From a virus: a stretch of 64,000 bases of DNA. Positions 31,353-40,798 of the stretch are shown here, piece by piece. The translations under genes were made by a program, and so were the position numbers. How positions within the stretch are numbered: the first letter of the stretch is position 1; each line of letters starts with the position of its first letter. Location: IMG/VR virus record IMGVR_UViG_3300028008_001363, positions 1 to 64,000 of that record; one strand, written 5' to 3'. The notes under the pieces are model-generated. The model searched no databases, was not told the origin of the DNA, and was given only the letters and a program-made list of their open reading frames with translations.

Positions 31353-31967
31353 ATGTTTTGGACTGAATTCACTGTTGATACGTTAATTTTATTATATGTA
31401 CTAGGATTATTTGCACTAATTTTGGTATGTTTATATGCATTAATTCAAAGCAAAGCAAACAAACTATACACTTTCATTATTATTCCATTAGCACTTATAA
31501 TGGCAAGTATGACTTGGCAAGGTATTAAAGTTTTACAAGGTATGCCAGTTTATGGATTACCAGAAAAAGAAGTAGAAGTTATGTGGGTAAACGACAATAA
31601 GCCATGGATATACGTTATATTGAAGAAAGATGGAGTTCCAGTTTTATATAAAATTGATTGGACTGAAGAGAATAAAAAGAAGATGAAAGAATTAGAGAAA
31701 ATGATTGGTTCATCTATGGCTCAAGGAAAGTTTGAAGAGACAAAATCAAACAGCGGTGAATCAAATTCGTATGTGTTCACTCCTATGATGGACTTGACTG
31801 AACCTGAAGAGAAACGCCAAGACGGTGACGGTGTGGAATACACACCTGCACAAAGTATTAATACTAGTCCTAACAGACCTAGTTTAGAAACTGTTGTTGA
31901 TGGCGAAGCAGTGATATTATCACCAACAGTTTATGGTCCATTGACAGCAGAACAATCAGGACCTTAA
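31353..31967 (+). CDS. Membrane protein, two TM helices plus soluble domain
   Basis: 204 aa. Hydrophobic segments at about residues 10-31 and 40-56, then a soluble domain with strands (KEVEVMWVNDNKPWIYVILKK) and a disordered, Pro/Ser-rich tail. No family recognised. Third gene of the late envelope operon. Confidence 0.6.
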   Translation: MFWTEFTVDTLILLYVLGLFALILVCLYALIQSKANKLYTFIIIPLALIMASMTWQGIKVLQGMPVYGLPEKEVEVMWVNDNKPWIYVILKKDGVPVLYKIDWTEENKKKMKELEKMIGSSMAQGKFEETKSNSGESNSYVFTPMMDLTEPEEKRQDGDGVEYTPAQSINTSPNRPSLETVVDGEAVILSPTVYGPLTAEQSGP

Positions 31968-31982
31968 TAGAGGAGAGAGAAA

Positions 31983-32252
31983 ATGGAAGGTATAGGAGCA
32001 GTATTAGTAATAGGACATTTTGTAATATCGATATTTAATGTACCACTAGGCAATCCAGTTATTTACTCGTTGCCCTTTTCAGATATGAAAACATGTGAGC
32101 AATATGCAGAGTATTTGCCACCAGAGCCGATTAAACTAAACATAGAGTGGAATCATTCAACTAAAAGTCAATGTATGACCACTGGTCAATTTAAAAAGAT
32201 GATGGAAGCAAGGGGAGTTCAAAAGCCAGCAACAGGCACACCTGAGAAATAA
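31983..32252 (+). CDS. Small exported protein, 89 aa
   Basis: GAGGAGAG ribosome binding site. A hydrophobic N-terminus (GAVLVIGHFVISIFNVPLG) probably serves as signal or anchor. Two cysteines, in KTCEQY and SQCMTT, could form a periplasmic disulfide. Function unknown. Confidence 0.55.
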   Translation: MEGIGAVLVIGHFVISIFNVPLGNPVIYSLPFSDMKTCEQYAEYLPPEPIKLNIEWNHSTKSQCMTTGQFKKMMEARGVQKPATGTPEK

Positions 32253-32260
32253 GGATTATT

Positions 32261-33109
32261 ATGAGAAAACTATTAGATTACATAAAAGAGTCATTCATTG
32301 GAAGAACAATACGTTGGATATTTAAAAATCCTTACTTTGTTGTAGTCATAGTTTTACTTGGGGTAGTAGGACAAGACAAAGGCGTTCAGTGGTACAATGA
32401 TTACATGGTATTATACGAAGAAGCAAATAACAAAATTGAAGAAGAAGAGAATACAGGCGGCTTAGAATTAACAAAGATTGATGATGCGTTATACACGTTA
32501 ATAGGTACAGTAAAAGAAGGTGACTGTGGCAAGATTGCAAAAGAAATGCCAGACGAAGGCTGGTTTACTGTAATATTAGAAAGTCCAGGTGGCAATCTCG
32601 CAGATGGTTCTTGTCTTGCGGCACATATGAAACTTCGTAATGTTGTTACTGTTGTTAGAAGTACACCAGTTATGAATGAACTTGGCGAAATGATTTATAC
32701 ACCAGGAACAAACGTTGACGAAAATACACCAGACTTTATGAAAGGTAAATCAGTTTGTGCATCAGCATGTGGTTTGATGTTCTTAGCAGGTGATAAACGA
32801 TATCTAATGGGTGATGTTTACTTTGGTATTCATGGTCCAGGAACACCACCAGGTAGTATGAATGGTGCAAATCCTGCGGCTATAGAAAGTTCTGCATTTA
32901 GAACAGCATCATCATTGTTACAGTTGTTGAAATCTTTAGGTGTTGAAGACGAAGGTTTAAGAATGTTATTCATTCAAATTCCAAACGCAACAATGTATTG
33001 GTTGCATCCACGAGACTTTGAAGTTAAGCCAGGACTAGTTAGAATAGCAACAGACTATAGAGATTTCTTTGGCACTACAGGCAGTGACCCAGAAGGTGGC
33101 ATGAGATGA
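32261..33109 (+). CDS. ClpP/crotonase-fold membrane protease-like protein
   Basis: 282 aa. One TM helix (about residues 24-40), a short acidic coil, then a ClpP-type fold: VILESPGGNLADG (oxyanion SPGGN), CASACGLMFLAG with the candidate nucleophile serine, and FGIHGPG with a His. This matches periplasmic ClpP-like proteins with a CxSAC motif. It probably cleaves or gates an envelope substrate. Fifth gene of the channel operon; its stop overlaps the next ATG. Confidence 0.65.
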   Translation: MRKLLDYIKESFIGRTIRWIFKNPYFVVVIVLLGVVGQDKGVQWYNDYMVLYEEANNKIEEEENTGGLELTKIDDALYTLIGTVKEGDCGKIAKEMPDEGWFTVILESPGGNLADGSCLAAHMKLRNVVTVVRSTPVMNELGEMIYTPGTNVDENTPDFMKGKSVCASACGLMFLAGDKRYLMGDVYFGIHGPGTPPGSMNGANPAAIESSAFRTASSLLQLLKSLGVEDEGLRMLFIQIPNATMYWLHPRDFEVKPGLVRIATDYRDFFGTTGSDPEGGMR

Positions 33110-33180
33110 CTATAAAAGATAAGTTGATGATGGTATTTGTTACCATACTCGTTGCAGGATACATAGTCTATCTAAATTGA
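33106..33180 (+). CDS. 24-aa membrane micropeptide
   Basis: ATGA overlap with the preceding stop. MTIKDKLMMVFVTILVAGYI is a lysine-started hydrophobic helix, and the frame ends at 33180 in a late promoter box. Possible regulatory or lysis-related micropeptide; its reality rests on overlap and hydrophobicity only. Confidence 0.4.
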   Translation: MTIKDKLMMVFVTILVAGYIVYLN

Positions 33181-33186
33181 TAAATA
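33179..33186 (+). promoter_or_regulatory. T4-type late promoter box (GATAAATA)
   Basis: GATAAATAC 50 bases ahead of the transporter gene at 33236. Confidence 0.7.
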
Positions 33187-33235
33187 CAGTATACGATTAA
33201 ATTCGTATATAAATTTAATCAATTAGAGGTGACAT

Positions 33236-34282
33236 ATGTTAAAATCATTTTTTCTAACAAAGGAATACGGAGCATATGCATGGCTAATGTTAGCGTTTCT
33301 TTTGAGTTTGATTTGGTACAACGTAGAAATATTAGTTTTCTACAATAGTTGGAACAAAGAAATCTATGACGTAATTCAATCACTACAAGAAGAAAGATTC
33401 TGGGAACTGTTTCTGGGATGGGACGCTGGTAGATTTTTGAATTTCATTACTTTGACTGAGGGAGTACAACCATCCTTTGTTGAAATCATAGTCCTATATA
33501 CTCCAATCGCAGTATACGCCACATGGCAAACACAACGATACTGTTTTAGATGGCGAGAAGCAAACACTAAACACTATATGACACGTTGGGAAAACTCAAC
33601 AGCACAAATAGAAGGTGGCTCACAGCGTATACAAGAAGACTTAATGATTTTTGGTAAGACACTTCAAGGACTCTTCACTGGTTTCTTCAGTGCGATACTT
33701 ATTCTTTTTGCGTTTCTTCCAATTCTATGGAATCTATCAGAGAGTTTACCAGTTTGGAATGGACAAATCATTCCTGGTTTCTTAGTATGGGTAGCATTAT
33801 CTGTATCAATTGGTGGTACATTGATATCACTTCTATTAGGTTGGAAACTACCTAAACTTGAATATAACAATCAGGTAGTAGAAGCCAAGATGAGAAAGCA
33901 ACTAGTACATTCAGAAGATGACTTTAGTGCAAGAGCAACATCAACACTATTTCCAATGTTTTATTCAGTTCGTAGAAACTACTATAGACTATTCAACTGG
34001 TACATGGGATTTGGTGTATGGCAAACAGCATTCGGATTATGTGTAGGTAACTTAGCACTAGTTGTTTTAGCACCAGCATACTTTGACCAGTTAATTACAC
34101 TTGGTGTATTATTTCAAGTTCTAAACGCATTTGGTAGAGTTGAAAGTTCAATGGGTTATTTCATCGATAGATGGACAACAATCGTTGACTTCTTATCAGT
34201 CATTAGACGTTTGAGAGAATTTAACGTGGCACTTGACGAAGCAGACAGTGTTACTTTTGATGATGATGGAAATAGAATCTAA
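33236..34282 (+). CDS. SbmA/BacA-family peptide transporter
   Basis: 348 aa (family about 400). Multiple membrane helices. The conserved family block is IEGGSQRIQEDLMIF, followed by a second membrane region, LEYNNQVVEAKMRKQLVH and ending FGRVESSMGYFIDRWTTIVDFLSVIRRLREF. SbmA/BacA import peptides such as microcins, bleomycin and NCR peptides using proton flow. A phage copy might import a host-range or competition-related peptide, or alter the envelope. Own late promoter. Confidence 0.8.
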   Translation: MLKSFFLTKEYGAYAWLMLAFLLSLIWYNVEILVFYNSWNKEIYDVIQSLQEERFWELFLGWDAGRFLNFITLTEGVQPSFVEIIVLYTPIAVYATWQTQRYCFRWREANTKHYMTRWENSTAQIEGGSQRIQEDLMIFGKTLQGLFTGFFSAILILFAFLPILWNLSESLPVWNGQIIPGFLVWVALSVSIGGTLISLLLGWKLPKLEYNNQVVEAKMRKQLVHSEDDFSARATSTLFPMFYSVRRNYYRLFNWYMGFGVWQTAFGLCVGNLALVVLAPAYFDQLITLGVLFQVLNAFGRVESSMGYFIDRWTTIVDFLSVIRRLREFNVALDEADSVTFDDDGNRI

Positions 34283-34306
34283 TGTGTTCACAAGGAAAAG
34301 AAAGCA

Positions 34307-34612
34307 ATGTTGATGGGTAACAAAGCAGTTATAATCTGGAGATGGTCCGCATTGGTTGTGTACTTGACTATCTGTCTGTATGACTTTGTTCTCGTTCCTG
34401 TTTATATGTCAATGCAAGTTCCATACCTAGAAGTGTTTGTTGATATCATTAACAGATTGCCTGACGACCCATTAGTTAGATTAGATATGATGAAAATTAT
34501 GACTGGCACACACTCACCATATACATTGATGGGTGGTGGAATATTCCACTTGGCATTTGGTGCATTGCTAACAGGTACTGCAATGGGCATCAACAAAGAC
34601 GAAAAGAAGTAA
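34307..34612 (+). CDS. Putative holin-like membrane protein, 101 aa
   Basis: Three possible hydrophobic segments: IIWRWSALVVYLTICLYDF (about 8-26), VYMSMQVPYLEVFVDII and MGGGIFHLAFGALLTGTAMG (about 75-94). The WRW...YL.IC.YDFVL.P pattern is common to a group of phage holin-like proteins. Position after the transporter and a ribosome binding site AAGGAAAAG support expression. Which of the two holin-like candidates is the lysis timer cannot be decided. Confidence 0.45.
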   Translation: MLMGNKAVIIWRWSALVVYLTICLYDFVLVPVYMSMQVPYLEVFVDIINRLPDDPLVRLDMMKIMTGTHSPYTLMGGGIFHLAFGALLTGTAMGINKDEKK

Positions 34613-34699
34613 AGTACTAATAAAACTTAACTACACACTATATATAGTACGGTTTTCTCTTAAATAATACTAGAGAGTAGTGTTTTAAGGAGAATAGGT

Positions 34700-34933
34700 A
34701 TGAAATTCTTATACGTTGATGTTGACAATCGAAAGGTTGTTGGCTTATTCAGAAATAGCAACGAGGAAATTATAAAACTCAATATAAGAGAGTTACAGAT
34801 ATTAACACAGAAAGAGCGTTATATTCTTAATTCAAATATATTACCAGAGTTATTAGAGGCACTCAAGGCTATGGGTCAATATAAAAAAGCAAGGCGTCCT
34901 CGATGGATGAGATTATTTTGGTTTTTAAAATGA
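34700..34933 (+). CDS. Hypothetical basic protein, 77 aa
   Basis: AAGGAG upstream. MKFLYVDVDNRKVVGLFRN then helical, ending in a Trp/Arg-rich tail RPRWMRLFWFLK that may be membrane-associated. A loose late-like TTAAATAA lies upstream. Followed by a terminator. Function unknown. Confidence 0.6.
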   Translation: MKFLYVDVDNRKVVGLFRNSNEEIIKLNIRELQILTQKERYILNSNILPELLEALKAMGQYKKARRPRWMRLFWFLK

Positions 34934-34940
34934 CTTATTA

Positions 34941-34963
34941 ATCCCGCTTTATGCGGGATTTTT
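34941..34963 (+). terminator. Rho-independent terminator
   Basis: Stem ATCCCGC/GCGGGAT (34941-34947 and 34953-34959) followed by TTTTT. Confidence 0.9.
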
Positions 34964-34968
34964 ATTAC

Positions 34969-34997
34969 TTGACTTTTATATCTACATACTTTAAAAT
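34969..34997 (+). promoter_or_regulatory. Sigma70-like promoter
   Basis: TTGACT (34969-34974), 17-bp spacer, TAAAAT (34992-34997), abutting a late box. Confidence 0.6.
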
Positions 34998-35005
34998 GAT
35001 AAATA
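34998..35005 (+). promoter_or_regulatory. T4-type late promoter box (GATAAATA)
   Basis: GATAAATAC directly after the sigma70-like -10, 33 bases before the 809-aa gene at 35039. Confidence 0.7.
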
Positions 35006-35038
35006 CAATTAGAAATAATTTATTTGTGAGACAATTGT

Positions 35039-37468
35039 ATGAACTTAAAAGATATACTAGAGGCAGAGAGCAAACAACTGGTTATTATATATCCTGGTCG
35101 CTTTCACCCGTTCCACATTGGACACGGTAAAGTATACAAATACTTGAAGCAGAAGTATAGCAATGCAAAAGTATTCATTGCTACCTCTGGCAAAGTAGAT
35201 GGCGACAGGTCACCTTTCACTTTCGATGAGAAGAAAAAGATGATGATGTTGGCTGGTGTTGATGCTAGTGCTATCGTTCAAACAAAATCTCCATACCAAT
35301 CTATAGAAATCATGGAAAGATTTGATAAAGACACTACAGTTATGGTGTTTGCAGTATCAGAAAAAGACATGGCAGAAGACCCGAGATTTGATTTCTCTAA
35401 TGGTCTCAAGTTAAAGAAGAATGGTGAACCAGCATACTTACAGAAGTGGACTAATCTCAATGATGCTGAAACATTTGGAACTCGTGGTTATATAGCAACG
35501 ACTCCTACATTTCCATTTGAAGTTCTAGGACAAAAAATTAATAGTGCATCACAAATTAGAAATATGATTTCAAAAAGCGATGATACTAAACTAACTCAAT
35601 TACTACAAGACTTATACAGTGTTACAGATGTGCCGCAAGATGTAATAGAGTTATTCAAAAACAAAATAGGCAATACAGAAACCATGAATGAAAACTGGGA
35701 CGAACACTCGTTTTCTAAATACTTAAAAGAGAACGTTATCGAGGACAATATTATGAAAGATACCATATTACAAGCATTAACAGAAGGCAAGAGCCCACAC
35801 AAAAAGGGAACTAAAAAGTATAAAGCCCATATGGCAGCCATGCATGCCGAGTCAATCGAAGAAGAGTTTGACAGAAAAGTCAAAGAAGTTTTAGAAAGTA
35901 GTGCTGACACAGACGAGAAATTAGAATTCATTCATAATGTACTTCAAAACGCAGATGGTGATGGACACAACGATGAGTTGATGGTAACCAAAGCACAATT
36001 CTATGTAGGGCAAATTAAACCTAGAAACGAAGAAGATAAGAAGAAATTATCTTACATCGCAACAACATTAAGTGCATCGACAGACGAAGATAGTTATTTT
36101 GACCAAACGATGGTAGACCAAGCGATGGAATATGTTGAAGATATTATAGAACGCCCAGTGGATGAAAGTGTAAACGAAGCAGATGTTGATTTAAAACCAA
36201 TAGAAGGAAGTTTTGATTGGGTAAACTCAATGTCAGATGGAACACTTGAAACTCTTAAATCTGCGATGAATAATGATTGGGATATGTTGGATGGTATTAA
36301 AGACCTAGCAGACTTTAAAAGAACTATTGATATTTTCTTTACCAACGAAGAAACACCAGTACCAGAAGATATCGCTAAAATATTTAATAAATTATTAGCA
36401 AGGGATGAGAAGGATATTGCTAAATTTAATGAGTTTATACGCCGTGCTTTTATAGATGCGGGAGAAGAACTTGAAGAACTGGAGACGATGTATGAAACAA
36501 CTGACCACGAAGTAAGTATGGCTAGAAAAGATGTTAGCAGACTAGCAAAGTATTCTTCAGAGTTAGAACAAATGCTTAGTAATGTTTCTGAAGAAGAAGG
36601 CTTACAAGGTTGGGTTCAAGCAAAGATTACTAAAGCGGCTGATTATATCTCAAGTGTAAAACATTACATGGAAGGTGATACTACAGAAGTAAACGAAGCG
36701 GTACGAGATAGTTCAGAAGGCTTTGGTGGACAAGCGATAAACTTTATCCATGACTTGTGTATGTTACACGATGGTGTTAAAAGAGACCCAGCAGGATTAA
36801 AATATCTTGGAAAATCTGAAATGTGGGATGAAGGCAGTATTCTAAAAGATAAAGGTAAATTAACTACTCTAATGCTTTGGGTTAAGAAAAACAAAGACGT
36901 TGTTGAAAAACGTTTTTCACGTATGTTTGGTACCTATAGCAACAGAGATGAAAATGGAAAAGTAACAGCATCAGATGGTAATCAAATTCTTAATAACATC
37001 ATTAAGAAAATCCCCACAGTAAATGAAAACTTCAAAGATGTTACACCTTTTGGTTATGGTCCTGATGATTACGATGAGAAAGATGTTGCACCTGAAGACC
37101 ACGGCGGTGACTTGAAAAAGATGCAAGACACATATAAGCATAATGAAGATAGAAACAATCATTCAGAAAACATTCTTATGTTAGCACAAGCATTCGGTGA
37201 TAGAGGTGAGATTAAAGCAGTTGAAGGTCTTTTAAAGATAATCAAACGTCAAGGTCATACGACACCTGAACAATCAGATATGATGTATAAGGCAATTCAC
37301 AAGAAATATTACAAGCAATTGTTTCCAGAAACAGAAGCAGAAGGTAATGAATTTTCTGGTGCATTAGCAAAAGCAAAAATTGATGGCAAAAAGACATTTG
37401 ACGTTGATGGAAAAACTTATAAAGTTAAAGAAGCACTAAGTAAACTAATAGACCAACAGAAAATTTAA
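35039..37468 (+). CDS. Nucleotidylyltransferase fused to a long virion-like region (809 aa)
   Basis: The first 200 residues are a cytidylyltransferase/NadD-type domain: YPGRFHPFHIGHGKV carries the HxGH motif, and SASQIRNMISK resembles the downstream (I/T)SSTxxR loop. The rest has no known fold. It includes GKSPHKKGTKKYKAHMAAMHA near residue 255, a segment I recall from T4-like marine phage head proteins, and two VNEA sites (378-381 and 551-554). The N-terminus MNLKDILEAE resembles the amphipathic capsid-targeting peptides of T4 internal proteins. Working view: a processed, possibly capsid-packaged protein with an NAD- or nucleotide-related enzyme at its front. Confidence 0.7.
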   Translation: MNLKDILEAESKQLVIIYPGRFHPFHIGHGKVYKYLKQKYSNAKVFIATSGKVDGDRSPFTFDEKKKMMMLAGVDASAIVQTKSPYQSIEIMERFDKDTTVMVFAVSEKDMAEDPRFDFSNGLKLKKNGEPAYLQKWTNLNDAETFGTRGYIATTPTFPFEVLGQKINSASQIRNMISKSDDTKLTQLLQDLYSVTDVPQDVIELFKNKIGNTETMNENWDEHSFSKYLKENVIEDNIMKDTILQALTEGKSPHKKGTKKYKAHMAAMHAESIEEEFDRKVKEVLESSADTDEKLEFIHNVLQNADGDGHNDELMVTKAQFYVGQIKPRNEEDKKKLSYIATTLSASTDEDSYFDQTMVDQAMEYVEDIIERPVDESVNEADVDLKPIEGSFDWVNSMSDGTLETLKSAMNNDWDMLDGIKDLADFKRTIDIFFTNEETPVPEDIAKIFNKLLARDEKDIAKFNEFIRRAFIDAGEELEELETMYETTDHEVSMARKDVSRLAKYSSELEQMLSNVSEEEGLQGWVQAKITKAADYISSVKHYMEGDTTEVNEAVRDSSEGFGGQAINFIHDLCMLHDGVKRDPAGLKYLGKSEMWDEGSILKDKGKLTTLMLWVKKNKDVVEKRFSRMFGTYSNRDENGKVTASDGNQILNNIIKKIPTVNENFKDVTPFGYGPDDYDEKDVAPEDHGGDLKKMQDTYKHNEDRNNHSENILMLAQAFGDRGEIKAVEGLLKIIKRQGHTTPEQSDMMYKAIHKKYYKQLFPETEAEGNEFSGALAKAKIDGKKTFDVDGKTYKVKEALSKLIDQQKI

Positions 37469-37472
37469 TATA

Positions 37473-38339
37473 ATGAACTTATTTGAATTGACACAATCTA
37501 AAGCCGCACAATCAGAAGTTATTTCTGAGGGTGGTTCTATGCCAGGTGTCGGTGCTATTCATATTGATGAAATCAATCCAACACTTATTCCATTAGAGAA
37601 AGAGTTAGGTATCGATTTAAGAAACAATGCATTAGGTAGTGTTGGTAAAAGAGAATTCAGTGGCGACATTGATGTTGCATTAAAGATTGATGCAGACAAG
37701 ATACCAGAATTCGTAGAAAGACTTAAAAAAAGTAGCCAAATAATGGACATTGCAAAGTCAAGTGTGATTATGACAAAGGTTAAAATCATGGACTTTGATA
37801 AGACTAAAGAAGATGGTAGACCAAGAACTGGATATGTTCAAGTAGATTTCATGCCAGGTGACCCAGATTGGTTAAAGACTTATTATCATTCACCAAATGA
37901 AAAAGATAGTCAGTACAAAGGTGTTTATCGTAATCTAATGATTGCCTCAATTGCTGGTAATTTAGATATAGAAAACAGTGAAGAAACAATTGATGACGGT
38001 AGACCACTTCAATCAAAAAGATTTATGTTTAGTCCGAGAGATGGACTAGTAAGAGTTTTGCGTAGACCAGTTCCAAAAGCATCAGGCAATGGATACACTA
38101 AGAAGAACAATAATAAAATTATCGATGGTCCGTGGAAGACAGCAGACTCGATTGCAAAGAATTTAAAACTAGATAATGGCGAAGACCTATATAGTTATGA
38201 GACATTAGTTACTGCAATTAAGAAGAACTTACCACCTGAAGACCAAAAGAATATATTCACAGCATTTACTAATAACAATACGATAAAAGACATGGGCATC
38301 CCACCAGATATCCAAGAGTATGCAAAGGGTGAATTATAA
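37473..38339 (+). CDS. Nucleotidyltransferase-fold protein
   Basis: 288 aa. GSVGKREFSGDIDVALKID gives the G-S...D-x-D motif of Pol-beta-type nucleotidyltransferases, and YVQVDFMPGDP supplies the third Asp. The product of such folds ranges from tRNA or antibiotic modification to AMPylation. The N-terminus (MNLFELTQS...EVISEGG) again looks like a short targeting helix ending in an IxE site. It overlaps the following start by one base. Confidence 0.7.
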   Translation: MNLFELTQSKAAQSEVISEGGSMPGVGAIHIDEINPTLIPLEKELGIDLRNNALGSVGKREFSGDIDVALKIDADKIPEFVERLKKSSQIMDIAKSSVIMTKVKIMDFDKTKEDGRPRTGYVQVDFMPGDPDWLKTYYHSPNEKDSQYKGVYRNLMIASIAGNLDIENSEETIDDGRPLQSKRFMFSPRDGLVRVLRRPVPKASGNGYTKKNNNKIIDGPWKTADSIAKNLKLDNGEDLYSYETLVTAIKKNLPPEDQKNIFTAFTNNNTIKDMGIPPDIQEYAKGEL

Positions 38340-39550
38340 TGAGACTAGATGAATTAGATAAGAAAATCACACAGTCTGACTTGGATGCATTAGAAGTATT
38401 CGCTGATAGAATATTTGGCAAAGTTGGTATTGATGTAGAATTTACACGTCACTTCTTAGACAGAGTAAACGATGACCGTAACGGTGAGCAAATTACTGGT
38501 AGTGAACTAACACGTCTATTCAAACAAGAATACAAACGTTGGGGTAAGCCAATCGCACAGATGGGTCCAGATGCTGAAGCAGTAATGAAAGATTTACAGA
38601 CAGATATCAATATGCCATTTGCATTAAGATGGGATAGAGATAACAATGAATTAGATTTGATTGTTAAAACTGTTATGCGTAAGAAAGACTTTAAAACATC
38701 TAACAAAGAATTCCCAGTAGAATCAATAGAAGAAAGTCCTTCAGTAATGTCATCACAACAAATGTTGACAAAACTATCAAAAGAAATGCAAGGCACACAT
38801 ACGGGCGCAATGAACCCAAACTCTGATTGGTCAAAGTTTGTTCTATCTCATAAAGGATTTACACTTAAAGATGTACAAGTTGACCAGATACCAACAGCCG
38901 TTAACAATGACGGAATGAGTCAGGCTAATATTGAAAAATATAAACAAGCAGATTTATCAAAATTCCCACCTATGGTAATAGGCAACGACGGATATATATT
39001 AGATGGTAATCATAGACTTCAAGCATATAAGGCACAGGGCATTAAAACAGTCAAAGCCTACATAGGCGAAGAATCTGAGATTTGGCAGTGGAACAAAGAA
39101 GACCCTAATAATCCTGAAGTATACATTCAAGGATATGGCAGACTTATGCTTAATCAAATAGAAGACAGTATAGTTGGCAAACTTAAAGAACTTACTAAGA
39201 TGGCAGAACGAGGCGACTTTGAACAAATACAAAGTCTATTAGATAGAGATGTTTTACAATTAATGATGAAATCAGTCGTTGATACAAAAGCAGAACTACA
39301 ATCAACTCGTAAAAGAGGTGGACCAAAATCTCGTGGTATTAATAAAGAATCTATATTTGATGCATTAGAAGATGATATGGCAGAAAAGTTCGATGCCGTA
39401 AAAAAGAGTGTAACAGAGTATGGTGTGGGTAAAGTCGTACCAGGAATTAATACTACTGTTGATGTTGGACCTAACGAAATTAAGAAACAAGCCGCTAAGT
39501 TCGGTAATAAAGTCAGTAAAGACGGGTTACCTAAGAAAAATTTACGATAA
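38339..39550 (+). CDS. ParB/Srx-like domain protein, two-domain (403 aa)
   Basis: The N-terminal 110 residues (VEFTRHFLDRVNDDRNG...LFKQEYKRWG) form a module I recognise from T4-like phages without a known role. Residues near 210-240 have the ParB/sulfiredoxin-like VIGNDGYILDGNHRLQAYKAQG. The C-terminus is lysine-rich. ParB-like domains bind CTP or ATP and some cut DNA or RNA. N-terminus MRLDELDKK fits the shared short helix of the neighbouring proteins. Confidence 0.6.
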   Translation: MRLDELDKKITQSDLDALEVFADRIFGKVGIDVEFTRHFLDRVNDDRNGEQITGSELTRLFKQEYKRWGKPIAQMGPDAEAVMKDLQTDINMPFALRWDRDNNELDLIVKTVMRKKDFKTSNKEFPVESIEESPSVMSSQQMLTKLSKEMQGTHTGAMNPNSDWSKFVLSHKGFTLKDVQVDQIPTAVNNDGMSQANIEKYKQADLSKFPPMVIGNDGYILDGNHRLQAYKAQGIKTVKAYIGEESEIWQWNKEDPNNPEVYIQGYGRLMLNQIEDSIVGKLKELTKMAERGDFEQIQSLLDRDVLQLMMKSVVDTKAELQSTRKRGGPKSRGINKESIFDALEDDMAEKFDAVKKSVTEYGVGKVVPGINTTVDVGPNEIKKQAAKFGNKVSKDGLPKKNLR

Positions 39551-39561
39551 AAGGCTCACAA

Positions 39562-40791
39562 GTGTATAACAAAGATACCATGTGTTATAAAACTTGGAAT
39601 GATATTATCATATCGTTACCCAAGAAAACAGTTAGTTGGTGTTGTAAGACAAACTTAACTGAACAACAAACAAAAGAAACTACATTTGATTTAGATATCT
39701 TAAACAATAAAGGTATAGATTTTCTTTTCAATCATCCAATTCTTCAAAAGAGAAAAAAAGAACTAGCAACTGGTATAAGATGTGCAGATTGTCACGTATG
39801 TTGGGAATCAGAAGATAGGTCTGGAGAAAGTCATAGAACATTATATACTAATCATTCTGTTGAATTTGATTATGATACGCCTGCTACCTTTATTGAACTT
39901 GAACTGACAAACAAGTGTAATTTAGCCTGTGTATACTGTGGACCACAACTTAGTTCGAGGTGGCAAAAAGAATTAAAACAACGACATCCTGATACTGAAG
40001 ATGAAATATTTCATAAAGTAATGGATTTACTGGCTGAGTATTTCAATACCAAACTAACAAATAAACCATATATCAATATCAGTCTATTAGGTGGTGAGCC
40101 TTTCTTTACTGACCACATGTATGTATTCCTAGAATACCTTTCAAAATTCCATGTAAAATCTGAACAAGAAGTAACAGTTACAATCACAACTGGCATGGCT
40201 TTTCCTGAAAAGAAATTTACGAAATTTATTGAGTTAATTGAACGTACTCCTAACATAATATATATTATGCAGTTATCTGGAGAAGCAATTGATAAGAGAG
40301 CAGAACTAATTCGATGGGGTCTAAACTTTGAAACGTGGGACAATAACTTAGATATGTTCTTAACAGAGTCAGCAAGATTGAAGAATTTAGTTATAGGATT
40401 TGGTTGTGCCCATAATGCCTTATCTCTGCCGTATTTCAAAGACTTTCTTGTATACATTAATAAAAAACTGGCAAAACATGAATACAAATCTGTTGTGTGG
40501 TTTTTAATCAACTATATAGAAGACCCACAGCACTTATCCATATCAATGCTAAATAATTATCATGCAGATGCTGTAACAGAGCAGATAGAATATATGGAGA
40601 ATGAAATGACCAATCTTTATAAGAAAGATGAGTATATTACTATGCTGAGGTCACTCAGAAATCAAATTTTGAATGCGAATGTCACTACAGAGATGAAGCA
40701 AAATGCTTCAGATGAATTTAAAAGATTAGAAAATAGACGAAATATATCATTCAAATCTGAATTCCCGCACTTCGATGAACTAGTTAAATGA
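39562..40791 (+). CDS. Radical SAM enzyme
   Basis: 409 aa, GTG start at 39562 (an ATG at 39580 is possible). CNLACVYCG holds the CxxxCxxC ligands of the 4Fe-4S cluster, and SLLGGEPFF is the GGE SAM-binding motif. Extra cysteines at both sides (SWCCKT and CADCHVCW) may bind an auxiliary cluster, as in twitch/SPASM enzymes that modify peptides. Phage substrates are unknown. Fe-S carrier and SAM synthetase genes in the same genome would support its cofactors. Confidence 0.85.
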   Translation: MYNKDTMCYKTWNDIIISLPKKTVSWCCKTNLTEQQTKETTFDLDILNNKGIDFLFNHPILQKRKKELATGIRCADCHVCWESEDRSGESHRTLYTNHSVEFDYDTPATFIELELTNKCNLACVYCGPQLSSRWQKELKQRHPDTEDEIFHKVMDLLAEYFNTKLTNKPYINISLLGGEPFFTDHMYVFLEYLSKFHVKSEQEVTVTITTGMAFPEKKFTKFIELIERTPNIIYIMQLSGEAIDKRAELIRWGLNFETWDNNLDMFLTESARLKNLVIGFGCAHNALSLPYFKDFLVYINKKLAKHEYKSVVWFLINYIEDPQHLSISMLNNYHADAVTEQIEYMENEMTNLYKKDEYITMLRSLRNQILNANVTTEMKQNASDEFKRLENRRNISFKSEFPHFDELVK

Positions 40792-40798
40792 CAATTTA

